From NCBI RefSeq assembly GCF_014647675.1, contig NZ_BMPQ01000015.1, forward strand, positions 123,454 to 187,453: a stretch of DNA of 64,000 nt, in the 5' to 3' direction. The position numbers and the translations under genes were made by a program. Of this stretch, positions 8,157-21,298 are shown one piece after another (position 1 is the first letter of the stretch; each line of letters starts with the position of its first letter). Under the pieces are notes generated by a model that made no database searches, was not told where the DNA came from, and saw nothing but the letters and a program-made list of their open reading frames with translations. Source of the stretch: Streptomyces flaveus (GTDB lineage: Bacteria > Actinomycetota > Actinomycetes > Streptomycetales > Streptomycetaceae).

Positions 8157-9616
8157 GACGTCCGGCACCTCTCCACGAACCGACGGGCGACGCCGGGTGC
8201 GGACGCCCAGTGCGTGTGCACGTAACTCGCGTGCACACCTTGTTGTACGAAACCTTCGACCCGCCGCTGCGGAGCGTGGAGCCCCCAGGCGGGAGCGGTC
8301 CCCGCGCCGGGCTCGACGACGGTGCGATGAAACTCGTGCCCGCGCATCCGCGTCCCGGCTACGGCGAGCACGCTGTCGCTCACGGCCACGGCGTCCCGAT
8401 ACCCCAGGGTCAGCCGCTCGTCCATACGGGCGGCCGCGTCCAGGACGCCGCACATGGGCTGACCGTCGAGCTCATGGGAGAGGTAGAGGAGGCCGGCACA
8501 TTCGGCGGCGACGGGAGCGCCGCTGAACGCCAGCTCGGCGATGGCTTTGCGCAGGGGTTCGTTGGCGGACAGCTCGGCGGCGTACACCTCCGGGAACCCG
8601 CCTCCGATGACCAACCCGGCCGTTCCGTCCGGCAGTTGCTCGTCATGGAGCGGGTCGAAGGTGATGACTTCGGCTCCGGCGGCGGCGAGCAGTTCGGCAT
8701 GCTCGGCGTAGGAGAAGGTGAAGGCGGGGCCGCCGGCGACGGCAACCCTTGGAAGCGCCGGGCCGGAACCAATCAGCCCGTCCGGCGGTTGAGGACGAGG
8801 CCGTTCAGGCCGATACGGGGGCCTGGGGGCGGAGCCCCCAGTTTCGGGAAGGGGCGGGACTGGGGAAAAAGCGCCGCAGGCCACCCCTTCAGCCGAATCC
8901 CACGTCGCACCCGACAACGCAGGCGCACTGCGCGCCAGCGCAAACAGCGCATCCAGATCGCATCCTTCACGCACCAGCGAAGCCATGGCACCGACCGCCT
9001 CAACAGCCTCCGCCCGCCGCTCGGCAACCGGCACAAGACCAAGGTGCCGAGAAGGAGTACCCACCTGCCGAGCCCGCCGCAGGACGCCAAGCACCGGCAC
9101 CCCCGACTCGTCCAACGCCTCCCGCAACATCACCTCATGCCGCTCGGACCCGACCTTGTTGAGGATCACCCCGGCAACCCGCACCTCGGGATCCCAGGAA
9201 GCGAACCCATGCACCAACGCAGCCACCGACCGAGACTGCGAAGACGCATCCACGACCAACACCACCGGCGCCCGCAGCAACTTCGCCACATGAGCGGTGG
9301 AGGCCAACTCCCCCTCCCCGGCGGCCCCGTCGTACAGCCCCATCACACCCTCGACAACGGCGACATCACACCCACGCGCACCATGCGCGAACAACGGAGC
9401 CACCAACTCCGCCCCACACAGATACGCATCGAGATTCCGCCCCACCCGCCCAGCGGCAAGCGAGTGATACCCGGGATCGATGTAGTCGGGCCCCACCTTG
9501 TGCGGAGACACGGCAAGCCCCCGCGAGGCGAACGCCGCCATCAGCCCCGTAGCAACAGTGGTCTTGCCGCTGCCGGAAGACGGCGCGGCAATGACCAGCC
9601 GAGGGACGGAAATCAC
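8153..9616 (-). CDS. cobB: cobyrinic/hydrogenobyrinic acid a,c-diamide synthase
   Basis: A 487-residue ATP- and glutamine-dependent amidotransferase for the a and c side chains. The N-terminal synthetase domain has the P-loop PSSGSGKTT (12-20), PHKVGPDYIDPGYH and VEGVMGLYDG. The C-terminal class I glutaminase-like domain has GGGFPEVYA, nucleophile Cys in AAECAGLLYLS and a late HTHWAS histidine. The domains are separated by a Pro/Arg-rich linker (about 249-282) encoded by a dispersed chromosomal repeat. The GTG start at 9616 overlaps the cobO TGA as GTGA; a neighbouring in-frame GTG three bases earlier is possible. Confidence 0.93.
   Translation of the reverse strand: MISVPRLVIAAPSSGSGKTTVATGLMAAFASRGLAVSPHKVGPDYIDPGYHSLAAGRVGRNLDAYLCGAELVAPLFAHGARGCDVAVVEGVMGLYDGAAGEGELASTAHVAKLLRAPVVLVVDASSQSRSVAALVHGFASWDPEVRVAGVILNKVGSERHEVMLREALDESGVPVLGVLRRARQVGTPSRHLGLVPVAERRAEAVEAVGAMASLVREGCDLDALFALARSAPALSGATWDSAEGVACGAFSPVPPLPETGGSAPRPPYRPERPRPQPPDGLIGSGPALPRVAVAGGPAFTFSYAEHAELLAAAGAEVITFDPLHDEQLPDGTAGLVIGGGFPEVYAAELSANEPLRKAIAELAFSGAPVAAECAGLLYLSHELDGQPMCGVLDAAARMDERLTLGYRDAVAVSDSVLAVAGTRMRGHEFHRTVVEPGAGTAPAWGLHAPQRRVEGFVQQGVHASYVHTHWASAPGVARRFVERCRTS
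8773..8870 (+). repeat. Streptomyces-type dispersed repeat inside the cobB coding region
   Basis: On the plus strand this stretch reads TCAGCCCGTCCGGCG, then TTGAGGACGAG, then GATACGGGGGCCTGGGGGC, then GGAGCCCCCAG, and ends in a G-rich run with GGGGAAAAA. I recognise this order from intergenic repeats common in Streptomyces genomes. An internal hairpin CTGGGGG/CCCCCAG sits at 8823-8841. Here the element lies in frame within cobB and supplies the Pro-rich interdomain linker. The family assignment is from memory; the hairpin and position are read directly. Confidence 0.75.
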
Positions 9617-10212
9617 CACTCGATGCCCCTCTGGCCCTTCTGGCCGGCGTCCATCGGATGCTTGACCTTGGACATGTCGGTGACGAGATCGGCGAATTCG
9701 ACGAGCTTCTCGGGCGCGTTCCGCCCGGTGATCACCACATGCTGCGTCCCCGGCCGATCCCGAAGCACCGAGATCACCTCGTCGACATCCACCCACCCCC
9801 AGTGCATGGGATAGGCGAACTCATCGAGGACATACAGCTTGTACGTCTCGGCAGCGAGGTCCCGCTTGACCTGCTCCCACCCCTCGCGGGCCTTCTCCTC
9901 GTTGTCCATCTGGGAGTCGCGCTGCACCCAGGACCAGCCCTCACCCATCTTGTGCCAGTCGACGGACCCGCCCTCACCGGAGGCACCGAGAACCCTGAGC
10001 GCGTTCTCCTCGCCGACCTTCCACTTCGCCGACTTCACGAACTGGAACACCCCGATCGGCCACCCCTGATTCCAGGCCCGCAACGCGAGCCCGAAGGCGG
10101 CGGTGGACTTGCCCTTGCCGATCCCCGTATGCACGACGACGAGAGGACGATTACGCCGCTGACGAGTCGTCAACCCGTCATCCGGTACGACACTCGGCTG
10201 TCCCTGCGGCAT
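9613..10212 (-). CDS. cobO: cob(I)yrinic acid a,c-diamide adenosyltransferase
   Basis: A 199-residue CobA/CobO-type P-loop enzyme that transfers the 5'-deoxyadenosyl group from ATP to Co(I) corrinoids. The Walker A motif HTGIGKGKSTAA begins near residue 28. FQFVKSAKWKVGEE, VLDEFAYPMHWGWVD and VVITGRNAPEKL are the usual conserved blocks. The first 20 residues, basic and Gln-rich, form the N-terminal extension seen in this family. The ATG shares one base with the TAA of the upstream chelatase gene (TAATG), which supports coupled translation. The stop overlaps the cobB start. Confidence 0.95.
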   Translation of the reverse strand: MPQGQPSVVPDDGLTTRQRRNRPLVVVHTGIGKGKSTAAFGLALRAWNQGWPIGVFQFVKSAKWKVGEENALRVLGASGEGGSVDWHKMGEGWSWVQRDSQMDNEEKAREGWEQVKRDLAAETYKLYVLDEFAYPMHWGWVDVDEVISVLRDRPGTQHVVITGRNAPEKLVEFADLVTDMSKVKHPMDAGQKGQRGIEW

Positions 10213-12236
10213 TACGCGGCCCTCCTGCCGTTGCCCCTGCTGCCCTGAACGTCCCTGACGAGCCCGGCGATCGAGTCGGCCCGCAGCTCGTCCAACGTCA
10301 CTGCCGTACCACCAAGTTCACCCGCGAGCTGCCCGGCAAGACCGAGCCTTACCGGCCCCGACTCGCAGTCGACGACCACGGACGCGACCCCATCGGCCGC
10401 GAACAGCCGCGCCGCGCGCCCAGCGAGCGCGACCGGCTCGGGGCCACCCGTAGCCCGCCCGTCCGTCACCACGACGACGAGCGAACGCCGCGCGGGATCC
10501 CTGAGCCGCTCCACCCGCAGCACGTCATGGGCCCTCAACAGCCCCGCGGCCAGCGGCGTCCGCCCACCCGTCGGCAACGACTCCAGCCGGGCCGCCGCCG
10601 CGTCCACCGACGAGGTCGGCGGCAACGCGACCTCGGCGTCCTTCCCCCGGAAGGTCACCAGCCCCACCTTGTCCCGCCGCTGATACGCGTCGAGCAGCAG
10701 CGACAGCACAGCCCCCTTCACCGCACTCATCCGCTGCCGCGCGGCCATGGATCCGGAGGCGTCCACGACGAACAGGACGAGATTGGACTCGCGGCCCTCT
10801 CTGCTCGCCTGTCGCAGGTCGTCGCGTCGTACGACAAGTCCGGGCCCCGACCGCCCACGAGCCCGCTGATGCGGGGCCGCGGCCTGCACGGTCGCCGCCA
10901 AGTGCAGCTTGGTGAGCGCCCCTTGGGGCCGCCGGGCCCCGGTGGTCCGCCCGTGCTCGGTCCGCGCCCGGGACCGCCGCCCGGCGGCACCCTCGCCGAG
11001 TCCGGGCACGCTCAGCGCCTTGGTACGAAACGGCTCGGCAGCCCGTACGGGGGACTGCTCACCGCCACCGGGTGCGGCCGGCGCCTGCTCGTCGCCCTCC
11101 GAGGGTTCGCCCTGCGCCGGAACATCACCGGCGGGGGAGTCATCCCCGTCCGGCCCGTCCTGCGGCGGCTGCCCGCCACCGCCGGGCCCGTCCGGATCCG
11201 GGTCCTCGTCGCCGGAGTCGCCCTCGCCGCCGAACTCCTCGAGCGTCTCGTCGAGCTTGTCCTCATCAAGTCCCGGCGCATCAAAGGGATTACGCCTCCG
11301 ACGGTGAGGCAAGGCGAGCAGCGCGGCCTGTCGGACGTCCTCCGCGAGTACGTCGGTACGTCCGGCCCACGCGGCCAGCGCGGTCGCCGTCCGCGCCATA
11401 ACGATGTCGGCGCGCATGCCGTCCACTTCGAACGCGGCACACGTCGCCGCGATTTGCCGCAGCGCCCCGTCGCCGAGCTGTACGGACGGCAGCAGCTCAC
11501 GCGCGGCCACGATCCGTGCCCGTACGGCGGCCTCCTCGTCGGCCCAGCGCGCCGCGAAGCCGGCGGGGTCATCGTCGTACGCGAGCCGTCGCCGTACGAC
11601 CTCTACACGCTGGTCGGGTTCCCGCGAGGCGGCGACCTCGACGGTCAGCCCAAAACGGTCAAGGAGCTGGGGCCGCAGCTCGCCCTCTTCGGGGTTCATG
11701 GTTCCGACGAGAAGAAATCGGGCGGCGTGACGGACGGAGACGCCTTCTCGCTCGACGTACGAGGCACCCATCGCGGCGGCGTCCAGCAAGAGGTCGACCA
11801 AGTGGTCGTGCAAGAGATTGACTTCGTCGACGTACAGGATTCCTCGGTGCGCCGAGGCAAGCAGCCCTGGCTCGAACGCCTTCACGCCCTCCGACAGTGC
11901 TCGCTCGATGTCGAGTGCGCCGACGAGCCGGTCCTCGGACGCGCCGACCGGCAGCTCGACCATTCGCGCGGGACGCGTCGTACCGGTCCCCACCTCGTGC
12001 GGACCGTCGGGGCATGCCGGATCTGGCGACCCGGGCGCACATGAGAACCGGCACCCGGCGACGACGTCCACCTCCGGCAGGAGGGCCGAAAGGGCGCGCA
12101 CGGATGTGGACTTGGCAGTCCCCTTTTCCCCGCGCACGAGGATTCCGCCGACCTGCGGTGACACTGCGTTCAGCAGCAGTGCCAGCCGGAGGTCGTCCTG
12201 TCCGACGATGGCGGAGAACGGGTAGGGGGTGGTCAC
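10212..12236 (-). CDS. ChlI-ChlD-type cobaltochelatase ATPase subunit
   Basis: A 674-residue fusion of a ChlI/BchI-like AAA+ ATPase and a ChlD/BchD-like integrin I domain. Walker A is GEKGTAKST (36-44), Walker B is ILYVDEVN (133-140) and an Arg finger region is LLDRFGLTVEV. An acidic Pro/Gly-rich linker covers about 323-400. The MIDAS motif DASGS is at 492-496. In the cob operon this subunit most likely drives CobN in ATP-dependent cobalt insertion, replacing the separate CobS and CobT of proteobacteria. Three cysteines (62, 66, 75) sit in a loop after Walker A. The GTG start has an AAGGAG site. Confidence 0.9.
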   Translation of the reverse strand: MTTPYPFSAIVGQDDLRLALLLNAVSPQVGGILVRGEKGTAKSTSVRALSALLPEVDVVAGCRFSCAPGSPDPACPDGPHEVGTGTTRPARMVELPVGASEDRLVGALDIERALSEGVKAFEPGLLASAHRGILYVDEVNLLHDHLVDLLLDAAAMGASYVEREGVSVRHAARFLLVGTMNPEEGELRPQLLDRFGLTVEVAASREPDQRVEVVRRRLAYDDDPAGFAARWADEEAAVRARIVAARELLPSVQLGDGALRQIAATCAAFEVDGMRADIVMARTATALAAWAGRTDVLAEDVRQAALLALPHRRRRNPFDAPGLDEDKLDETLEEFGGEGDSGDEDPDPDGPGGGGQPPQDGPDGDDSPAGDVPAQGEPSEGDEQAPAAPGGGEQSPVRAAEPFRTKALSVPGLGEGAAGRRSRARTEHGRTTGARRPQGALTKLHLAATVQAAAPHQRARGRSGPGLVVRRDDLRQASREGRESNLVLFVVDASGSMAARQRMSAVKGAVLSLLLDAYQRRDKVGLVTFRGKDAEVALPPTSSVDAAAARLESLPTGGRTPLAAGLLRAHDVLRVERLRDPARRSLVVVVTDGRATGGPEPVALAGRAARLFAADGVASVVVDCESGPVRLGLAGQLAGELGGTAVTLDELRADSIAGLVRDVQGSRGNGRRAA

Positions 12237-12310
12237 GCTGTGATCACTCCTTCGGGTGACATTTCACTGAGCGGGGCGAAGGCTGGCTGCAGGCGTGCCA
12301 CGGTCAAGGC

Positions 12311-12400
12311 CTGGTCCCCGCCGACGCGGGGGTGTTCCGACCAGGACGCTCGGCGATGAGACACACCGGGTGTTGTCCCCGCCGACGCGGGGGTTCCCAG
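12311..12400 (+). CRISPR. two-repeat, one-spacer CRISPR-like element (type I-E repeat)
   Basis: Two copies of a 29-base repeat (12311-12339 and 12372-12400) share an identical 20-base core GTCCCCGCCGACGCGGGGGT, containing the CCCCG/CGGGG hairpin typical of type I-E repeats in actinomycetes. The intervening spacer is 32 bases (12340-12371), so the period is exactly 61 bases, as in type I-E arrays. The 3' end of the second copy is degenerate, as in terminal repeats. No further copies occur one period to either side, and there are no cas genes in the window. It sits between cobN and the chelatase ATPase gene, inside the operon. Confidence 0.7.
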
Positions 12401-12405
12401 GGAGA

Positions 12406-16055
<3,650 letters not shown>

Positions 16056-16059
<4 letters not shown>

Positions 16060-17591
16060 ACGGGCGCTCCCGGTGGAATGAAGGGCAGTCCTGAGGGCGC
16101 GCCCGACTCGATGAGTCGCCACAGCGCGTCCGTGTCCGCGTGGTTCTCGATCAGATCGCCGAGCCGGTCGAGCTGTTCCTCGCGCAGCGCGGCGAACGAG
16201 GTGTCGGCGGCCGGTACGAAACGGCGGCCCGCGGCGGCCGCCACCTCGCGCAGGAAGGCCCGCCGGAAACCGTCCGACTCCAGCGAGCCGTGCCAGTGCG
16301 TGCCCCAGACCTCGCCGACCCGGCAGCCGTCCAAGCTGTGTCCATTGTCATCAGAGATGAACGCGGCTCCACCGGTGACTTCGGCGACGCCGTGATGGAT
16401 CTCGTACCCCTCGACGTACTCACCGAGCGCCTCGCCGACGGGCCGCGTGAGGGTCTTCTCGCGCGCGAACCGCACGCGTACGGGGAGCAGTCCGAGTCCG
16501 TCGACATGGCCCGCACGTGACTCGACCTCGTCCTCGATGTGCTTGCCGAGCACCTGGAAGCCGCCGCAGATGCCGAGGACGGGCCGCCCCTCAGCGGCTC
16601 TGCGCATCAGTGCGTCCGCGAGGCCGCGCTCCCGCAGCCATTCCAGGGCCCGCACCGTCCCGCGGGTCCCCGGGATCACCACGAGGTCGGCGTCGGCTAG
16701 CTCCTCGGGGCGGTCCACGAATCGCACCACGACGCCCGGTTCGGCGGCCAGCGCGTCCACGTCGGTGAAGTTGGACATGAGGGGGATCGCACAGACGGCG
16801 ACCCGTAGGACGTCCTCGCCGACGGGCGGAGCGACCACGGACTCGCGCACCGTGCCCCGCAGCGACACCCGCAGTCCGTCCTCCTCGTCGATACCGAGGC
16901 CGTGCTGGAAGGGGAGCACGCCGTACGTCGAGCGCCCGGTGAGGCCGTGGAGCATGTCCAGCCCCGGCTCCAGCAGCGACACATCGCCGCGGAACTTGTT
17001 GACCAGGAACCCGGCGACGAGTTCCTGGTCCTCCTGCGACAGCAGAGCGACCGTCCCGAAGAACGACGCGAAGACCCCGCCACGGTCGATGTCACCGACC
17101 ACCAGCACAGGGAGCCGGGCATTCCTGGCGATCCCCATGTTCACGATGTCGGTCCGCCGCAGATTGATCTCGGCGGGACTGCCCGCCCCCTCACAGATCA
17201 CCGCGTCATACGTGCCCCGCAACTCGGCCAGGCAGTCCAGCACGGTCCCGAGGAGCTTTTCCTGCCTCCCGCCGTGGTAGCCGCGGGCACTCAGCTCTCC
17301 CACGGGCTTGCCCATGAGGACGACCTGGCTGCTCCTGTCACTTCCCGGCTTCAGCAGTACGGGGTTCATGAGCGCCGTCGGCTCGACGCGTGCGGCCTGT
17401 GCCTGCATGGCCTGTGCGCGCCCGATCTCGGCGCCCTCGCGCGTGACGAACGAATTGAGGGACATGTTCTGCGCCTTGAAGGGGGCGACTTTCACCCCCT
17501 GGCGCACCAGCCACCGGCAGATCCCGGCGGTGACCACGCTCTTGCCCGCGTCGGAGGTGGTCCCGGCGACGAGTAGCCCGCCGCCACTCAT
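16056..17591 (-). CDS. cobQ: cobyric acid synthase (glutamine-hydrolysing)
   Basis: A 511-residue amidotransferase that amidates the b, d, e and g side chains of adenosyl-cobyrinic acid diamide. The N-terminal synthetase half has the P-loop GTTSDAGKS (10-18), KAQNMSLNSF and ICEGAGSPAEINL. The C-terminal glutaminase half has VIPGTRGT, nucleophile Cys342 in LGICGGFQVLG and His432 in WGTHWHG. The ATG at 17591 overlaps the cbiB stop as ATGA. The frame stays open for about 280 further codons upstream through cbiB, but that is antiphase coding sequence and not a real extension. Confidence 0.95.
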
Positions 17592-18559
17592 GACGTACGC
17601 CCCTTTGCGATGAGCCGACCGGTGAGGAGCCGTCTCGTGACGAGTCGCCCGGCGACGGTCGCACCGAGCGCGAGCCGGCTCACGCTCCGCGAGAGCCGTA
17701 CGGCCCGCTCGATGTCGTCGACCCGCACGGCCCGCCCCTCGCCGTTGAGTACCGGCCGGTGCTCGACTCGCCCCCCGTACGAGAGCGTTCCGCCCAGCCG
17801 TACTCCCAACGCTCCCGCGAACGAGGCCTCGACGGGCCCGGCGTTGGGGCTCGGGTGCCGGGTGGCGTCGGCGCGCCAGGCGCGTACGGCCCCGCGTGGA
17901 TTGCTGCCCGCGACGGTCGCGAGCAGGGCGGTCAGCCGGGCGCCCGGCCAGCCCGCCACGTCGTCGAGCCGCGCGGAAGCCCAGCCGTAACGCCGGTACT
18001 TGGGCGACCTGTGCCCGACCATGGCGTCCAGCGTGTTGACGGCCCGGAAGCCGACGAGTCCCGGCACACCTGCCACGGCGCCCCACACCAGCGCGCCGAC
18101 CACCGCGTCGGAGGTGTTCTCGGCGACGGACTCGACGACGGCCCGGGCGATCCCGTCGGCGTCCAGCGCCTGGGGGTCCCGTCCGCACAGGTGCGGCAGC
18201 CGTTCCCGGGCCATCTCGATGTCCCCTGCGGCGAGTGCCTCGCCGATGACCCGGGCCTCGCGGCCGAGCGAAGTCCCGCCGACCACGGCCCAGGTGGCGG
18301 CGGCGGTCAGCGCTACGGAGGCGGTGCGGGAGGTACGTACGGAAGTGGCGGCGAGGGCGGCGAGGGATACGGCACCGCCTACGCACACGGCGGTGTGCAG
18401 CGCGCCCCACCCACGGTGGTCCCGCCACAACACCCGTTCCACGGCGCCCGCGGCCCGCCCGAACGCGGCGACCGGATGTCCACGGCGCGGATCGCCGAGG
18501 AGTTGGTCACCGAGGAGGCCGGCGGCGGCGCCGTACGCGAAAACGCGATCGGCACGCAT
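17588..18559 (-). CDS. cbiB: adenosylcobinamide-phosphate synthase, membrane protein
   Basis: A 323-residue integral membrane protein (CbiB, CobD in Pseudomonas nomenclature) that joins aminopropanol phosphate or aminopropanol to adenosylcobyric acid. The N terminus MRADRVFAYGAAAGLLGDQL and the LLGDPRRGHPVAAFG block are characteristic. GRDPQALDADGIARAVVESVAENTSDAVVGAL follows the family order and supports the assignment. Several hydrophobic segments fit four to five membrane spans. It is the first gene of the operon, 140 bases below a cobalamin riboswitch. No clear Shine-Dalgarno precedes the ATG (the bases just upstream read GACCTCC), which is notable for a riboswitch-controlled gene. Confidence 0.93.
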   Translation of the reverse strand: MRADRVFAYGAAAGLLGDQLLGDPRRGHPVAAFGRAAGAVERVLWRDHRGWGALHTAVCVGGAVSLAALAATSVRTSRTASVALTAAATWAVVGGTSLGREARVIGEALAAGDIEMARERLPHLCGRDPQALDADGIARAVVESVAENTSDAVVGALVWGAVAGVPGLVGFRAVNTLDAMVGHRSPKYRRYGWASARLDDVAGWPGARLTALLATVAGSNPRGAVRAWRADATRHPSPNAGPVEASFAGALGVRLGGTLSYGGRVEHRPVLNGEGRAVRVDDIERAVRLSRSVSRLALGATVAGRLVTRRLLTGRLIAKGRTS

Positions 18560-18699
18560 GGAGGTCAGCCTGTCGCTACGTCAGGCAGAACCCTTGGGGC
18601 CCTCGCATCCCTCGTACTCGGCAAACTGATCCGCAACAGGCAGCCGCGCATGGCGTTATGTCCTCACTCAGGGTGTCCGCGCCCTGGTTCGACGAGACC

Positions 18700-18833
18700 G
18701 ACGGCGAGAGTTCCTGGCTCCCGGGGAGTTACTTCCCCGGTGACAGTGGCGGGACCGCGCCGGACTCACACCGGCTTCCTCTTCTGCCGCCGTACTTGGC
18801 TCGGGCAGTCCACCACGCCCGTCAGCAGCCGTC
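18700..18833 (-). promoter_or_regulatory. cobalamin (B12) riboswitch
   Basis: On the minus strand the hallmark B12-box is present: GGAAGCCGGTG followed by GAGTCCGGCGCGG and TCCCGCCACTGT, then a closing GAGCCAGGAACT. The closing P1 helix can be drawn as GACGGC (from 18833) with GCCGTC (to 18700). The remaining 140 bases to cbiB form the expression platform. They contain a possible stem GCCTG/CAGGC just above the start codon, so control is probably at translation initiation. High adenosylcobalamin is expected to switch off the whole corrin operon. Confidence 0.88.
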
Positions 18834-18899
18834 AACTTGCCGCTGACCTGCGAAGGGAGAGTGTGCGAAGGCCCACACAGGCGGGTGGCGTGCGGGACG

Positions 18900-19121
18900 T
18901 CAGGCCACGATCAGGTAGATCCCGTACGCCACCGCCGCCGTGCATGCCGTGAAGCAGGCGTACGCGCCGGTCGTCGCGAGGGTCGCGGAGTTGCCCTGGG
19001 CGGACGCCGACTCGCGCTTGGAGAGGCCGGCGATGCCGAGGGTGAAGAGGCCCACGAGGGCGACGGTGACGATGAGGCTGACACCGAAGACGGAGCCGAG
19101 GGCTGCCCAATCGATCTTCAT
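18900..19121 (-). CDS. small membrane protein linked to the Pit transporter
   Basis: A 73-residue protein with two hydrophobic segments (about 10-33 and 50-72) separated by a short polar loop containing SKRESASAQGN. It begins 12 bases after the stop of the phosphate transporter gene, on the same strand, and has no promoter space of its own, so it is co-transcribed. Streptomyces Pit genes are often followed by a small membrane protein of this kind, but its function is not established. A role as an accessory or regulatory subunit of the transporter is an inference from the linkage only. Confidence 0.8.
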   Translation of the reverse strand: MKIDWAALGSVFGVSLIVTVALVGLFTLGIAGLSKRESASAQGNSATLATTGAYACFTACTAAVAYGIYLIVA

Positions 19122-19133
19122 GCTGTTCGTTCC

Positions 19134-20348
<1,215 letters not shown>

Positions 20349-20402
20349 TTACCCGTTACCCGGTCTTCTGTCGGACGTCATCGGTCTGTGGACCGTAGGC
20401 AA

Positions 20403-20424
20403 CCTGGGTGAACGGAAGATGAAC
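20403..20424 (-). promoter_or_regulatory. PHO-box-like PhoP operator upstream of pit
   Basis: On the minus strand two adjoining 11-base direct repeats read GTTCATCTTCC and GTTCACCCAGG. These match the GTTCAYC-type 11-base units bound by Streptomyces PhoP. The pair ends 54 bases before the pit ATG, so PhoP control of phosphate uptake is likely, either repression or activation. Confidence 0.65.
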
Positions 20425-20455
20425 TTGACAGGACCGTGAGGTGTACCAAAACGAG

Positions 20456-20490
20456 GCGTCACCCCTCCGGATATACCGGAGGGGTGACGC
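20456..20490 (-). terminator. rho-independent-type terminator after the GH25 gene
   Basis: A perfect 15-base inverted repeat (GCGTCACCCCTCCGG, loop ATATA, complementary arm) is followed on the minus strand by CTCGTTTT. It lies 47 bases below the stop of the muramidase gene and just above the pit promoter region, insulating the two units. Confidence 0.85.
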
Positions 20491-20536
20491 GGGAGTCGAA
20501 CTGAGGCGGAGTGCTGGGCTCCGCTAGCCCTTGCTT

Positions 20537-21298
20537 CTAGCCCTTCGCGAACTTCTTGAGCCGGCTCATGGACCCGTTGAAGAGATTCTGGTCACTCGGC
20601 AGGCTCCCGCCGTTGTCGTACTGCCAGAACGTCCATGTCCTCCAGCCCGCAGGCAGCGACCCCGCCGACGAGCTGTAGCGGGCCAGCCAGAGCGCGTGGT
20701 TCGAGGCGAACGCCGAGCTGTTGCCGGTGCACATCTTCCACCAGTTGTAGTTGGTGTAGATCACCGGGCGGCGGCCGGTCTGCCGCTTCACCTCGTTGCT
20801 GAACGACTTGATCCAGCCGACCATCCTGGCCTTGCTCAGGCCGTAGCACTTCTTCTTGCCGTACGGGTTGTATTCGATGTCGAGCGCGGGCGGCAGCGTC
20901 CAGCCGTCCGCCCGCCAGCCGCCTCCGTTGTGTACGAAGTACGCCGCCTGGGTCCTGCCCGACGACTTGTGCGGCAGCGCGAAGTGGTACGCCCCGCGGA
21001 CCAGGCCCGCGTTGCGTGCGCCGTGGTACTGCTGGCCGTAATAGGGATTGCGGTACGTGTGGGACTCGGTCGCCTTCACATAGACGAACCTGGCGCCTTT
21101 GCTCTTCGCCTTCGGCCAGTTGACGCTCTTCTGGTGCGAGGAGACGTCGTGCCCTTTGGGCTTGGCGGCTGCCGAGACCGGCATCTCGACGAGGGCGGTT
21201 GTGCCGATGGTCAGTGTCGCCACGGAGAGCACGGTGAAGCGGGCGTGGCGACTTCGGGACAGTCGGCGACTTCGGGACGGTTTGCGATCACGGGCCAT
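20537..21298 (-). CDS. secreted GH25 muramidase (lysozyme)
   Basis: A 253-residue exported glycoside hydrolase family 25 protein cleaving the MurNAc-GlcNAc bond of peptidoglycan. A basic N terminus (RSRRLSRSRHAR) and hydrophobic core end at an AAA site near 43-45, a Sec signal peptide. The mature domain begins GHDVSSHQ with Asp51, and the catalytic pair lies in ALDIEYN (Asp140, Glu142). YTNYNWW and WTFWQYDNGG complete the GH25 core. There is no wall-binding domain. It is monocistronic with a strong terminator. A role in wall turnover or hyphal growth is likely, since genes of this type are not confined to phages in Streptomyces. Confidence 0.92.
   Translation of the reverse strand: MARDRKPSRSRRLSRSRHARFTVLSVATLTIGTTALVEMPVSAAAKPKGHDVSSHQKSVNWPKAKSKGARFVYVKATESHTYRNPYYGQQYHGARNAGLVRGAYHFALPHKSSGRTQAAYFVHNGGGWRADGWTLPPALDIEYNPYGKKKCYGLSKARMVGWIKSFSNEVKRQTGRRPVIYTNYNWWKMCTGNSSAFASNHALWLARYSSSAGSLPAGWRTWTFWQYDNGGSLPSDQNLFNGSMSRLKKFAKG

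Noticed and set aside
17592..18428. N-terminal extension of cobQ through cbiB
   Set aside because: cbiB is intact in another frame and cobQ has a good start with an ATGA overlap.
20537..21298. GH25 gene as a sign of a prophage
   Set aside because: No holin, structural or integrase genes nearby, and it has its own signal peptide, as in chromosomal Streptomyces muramidases.
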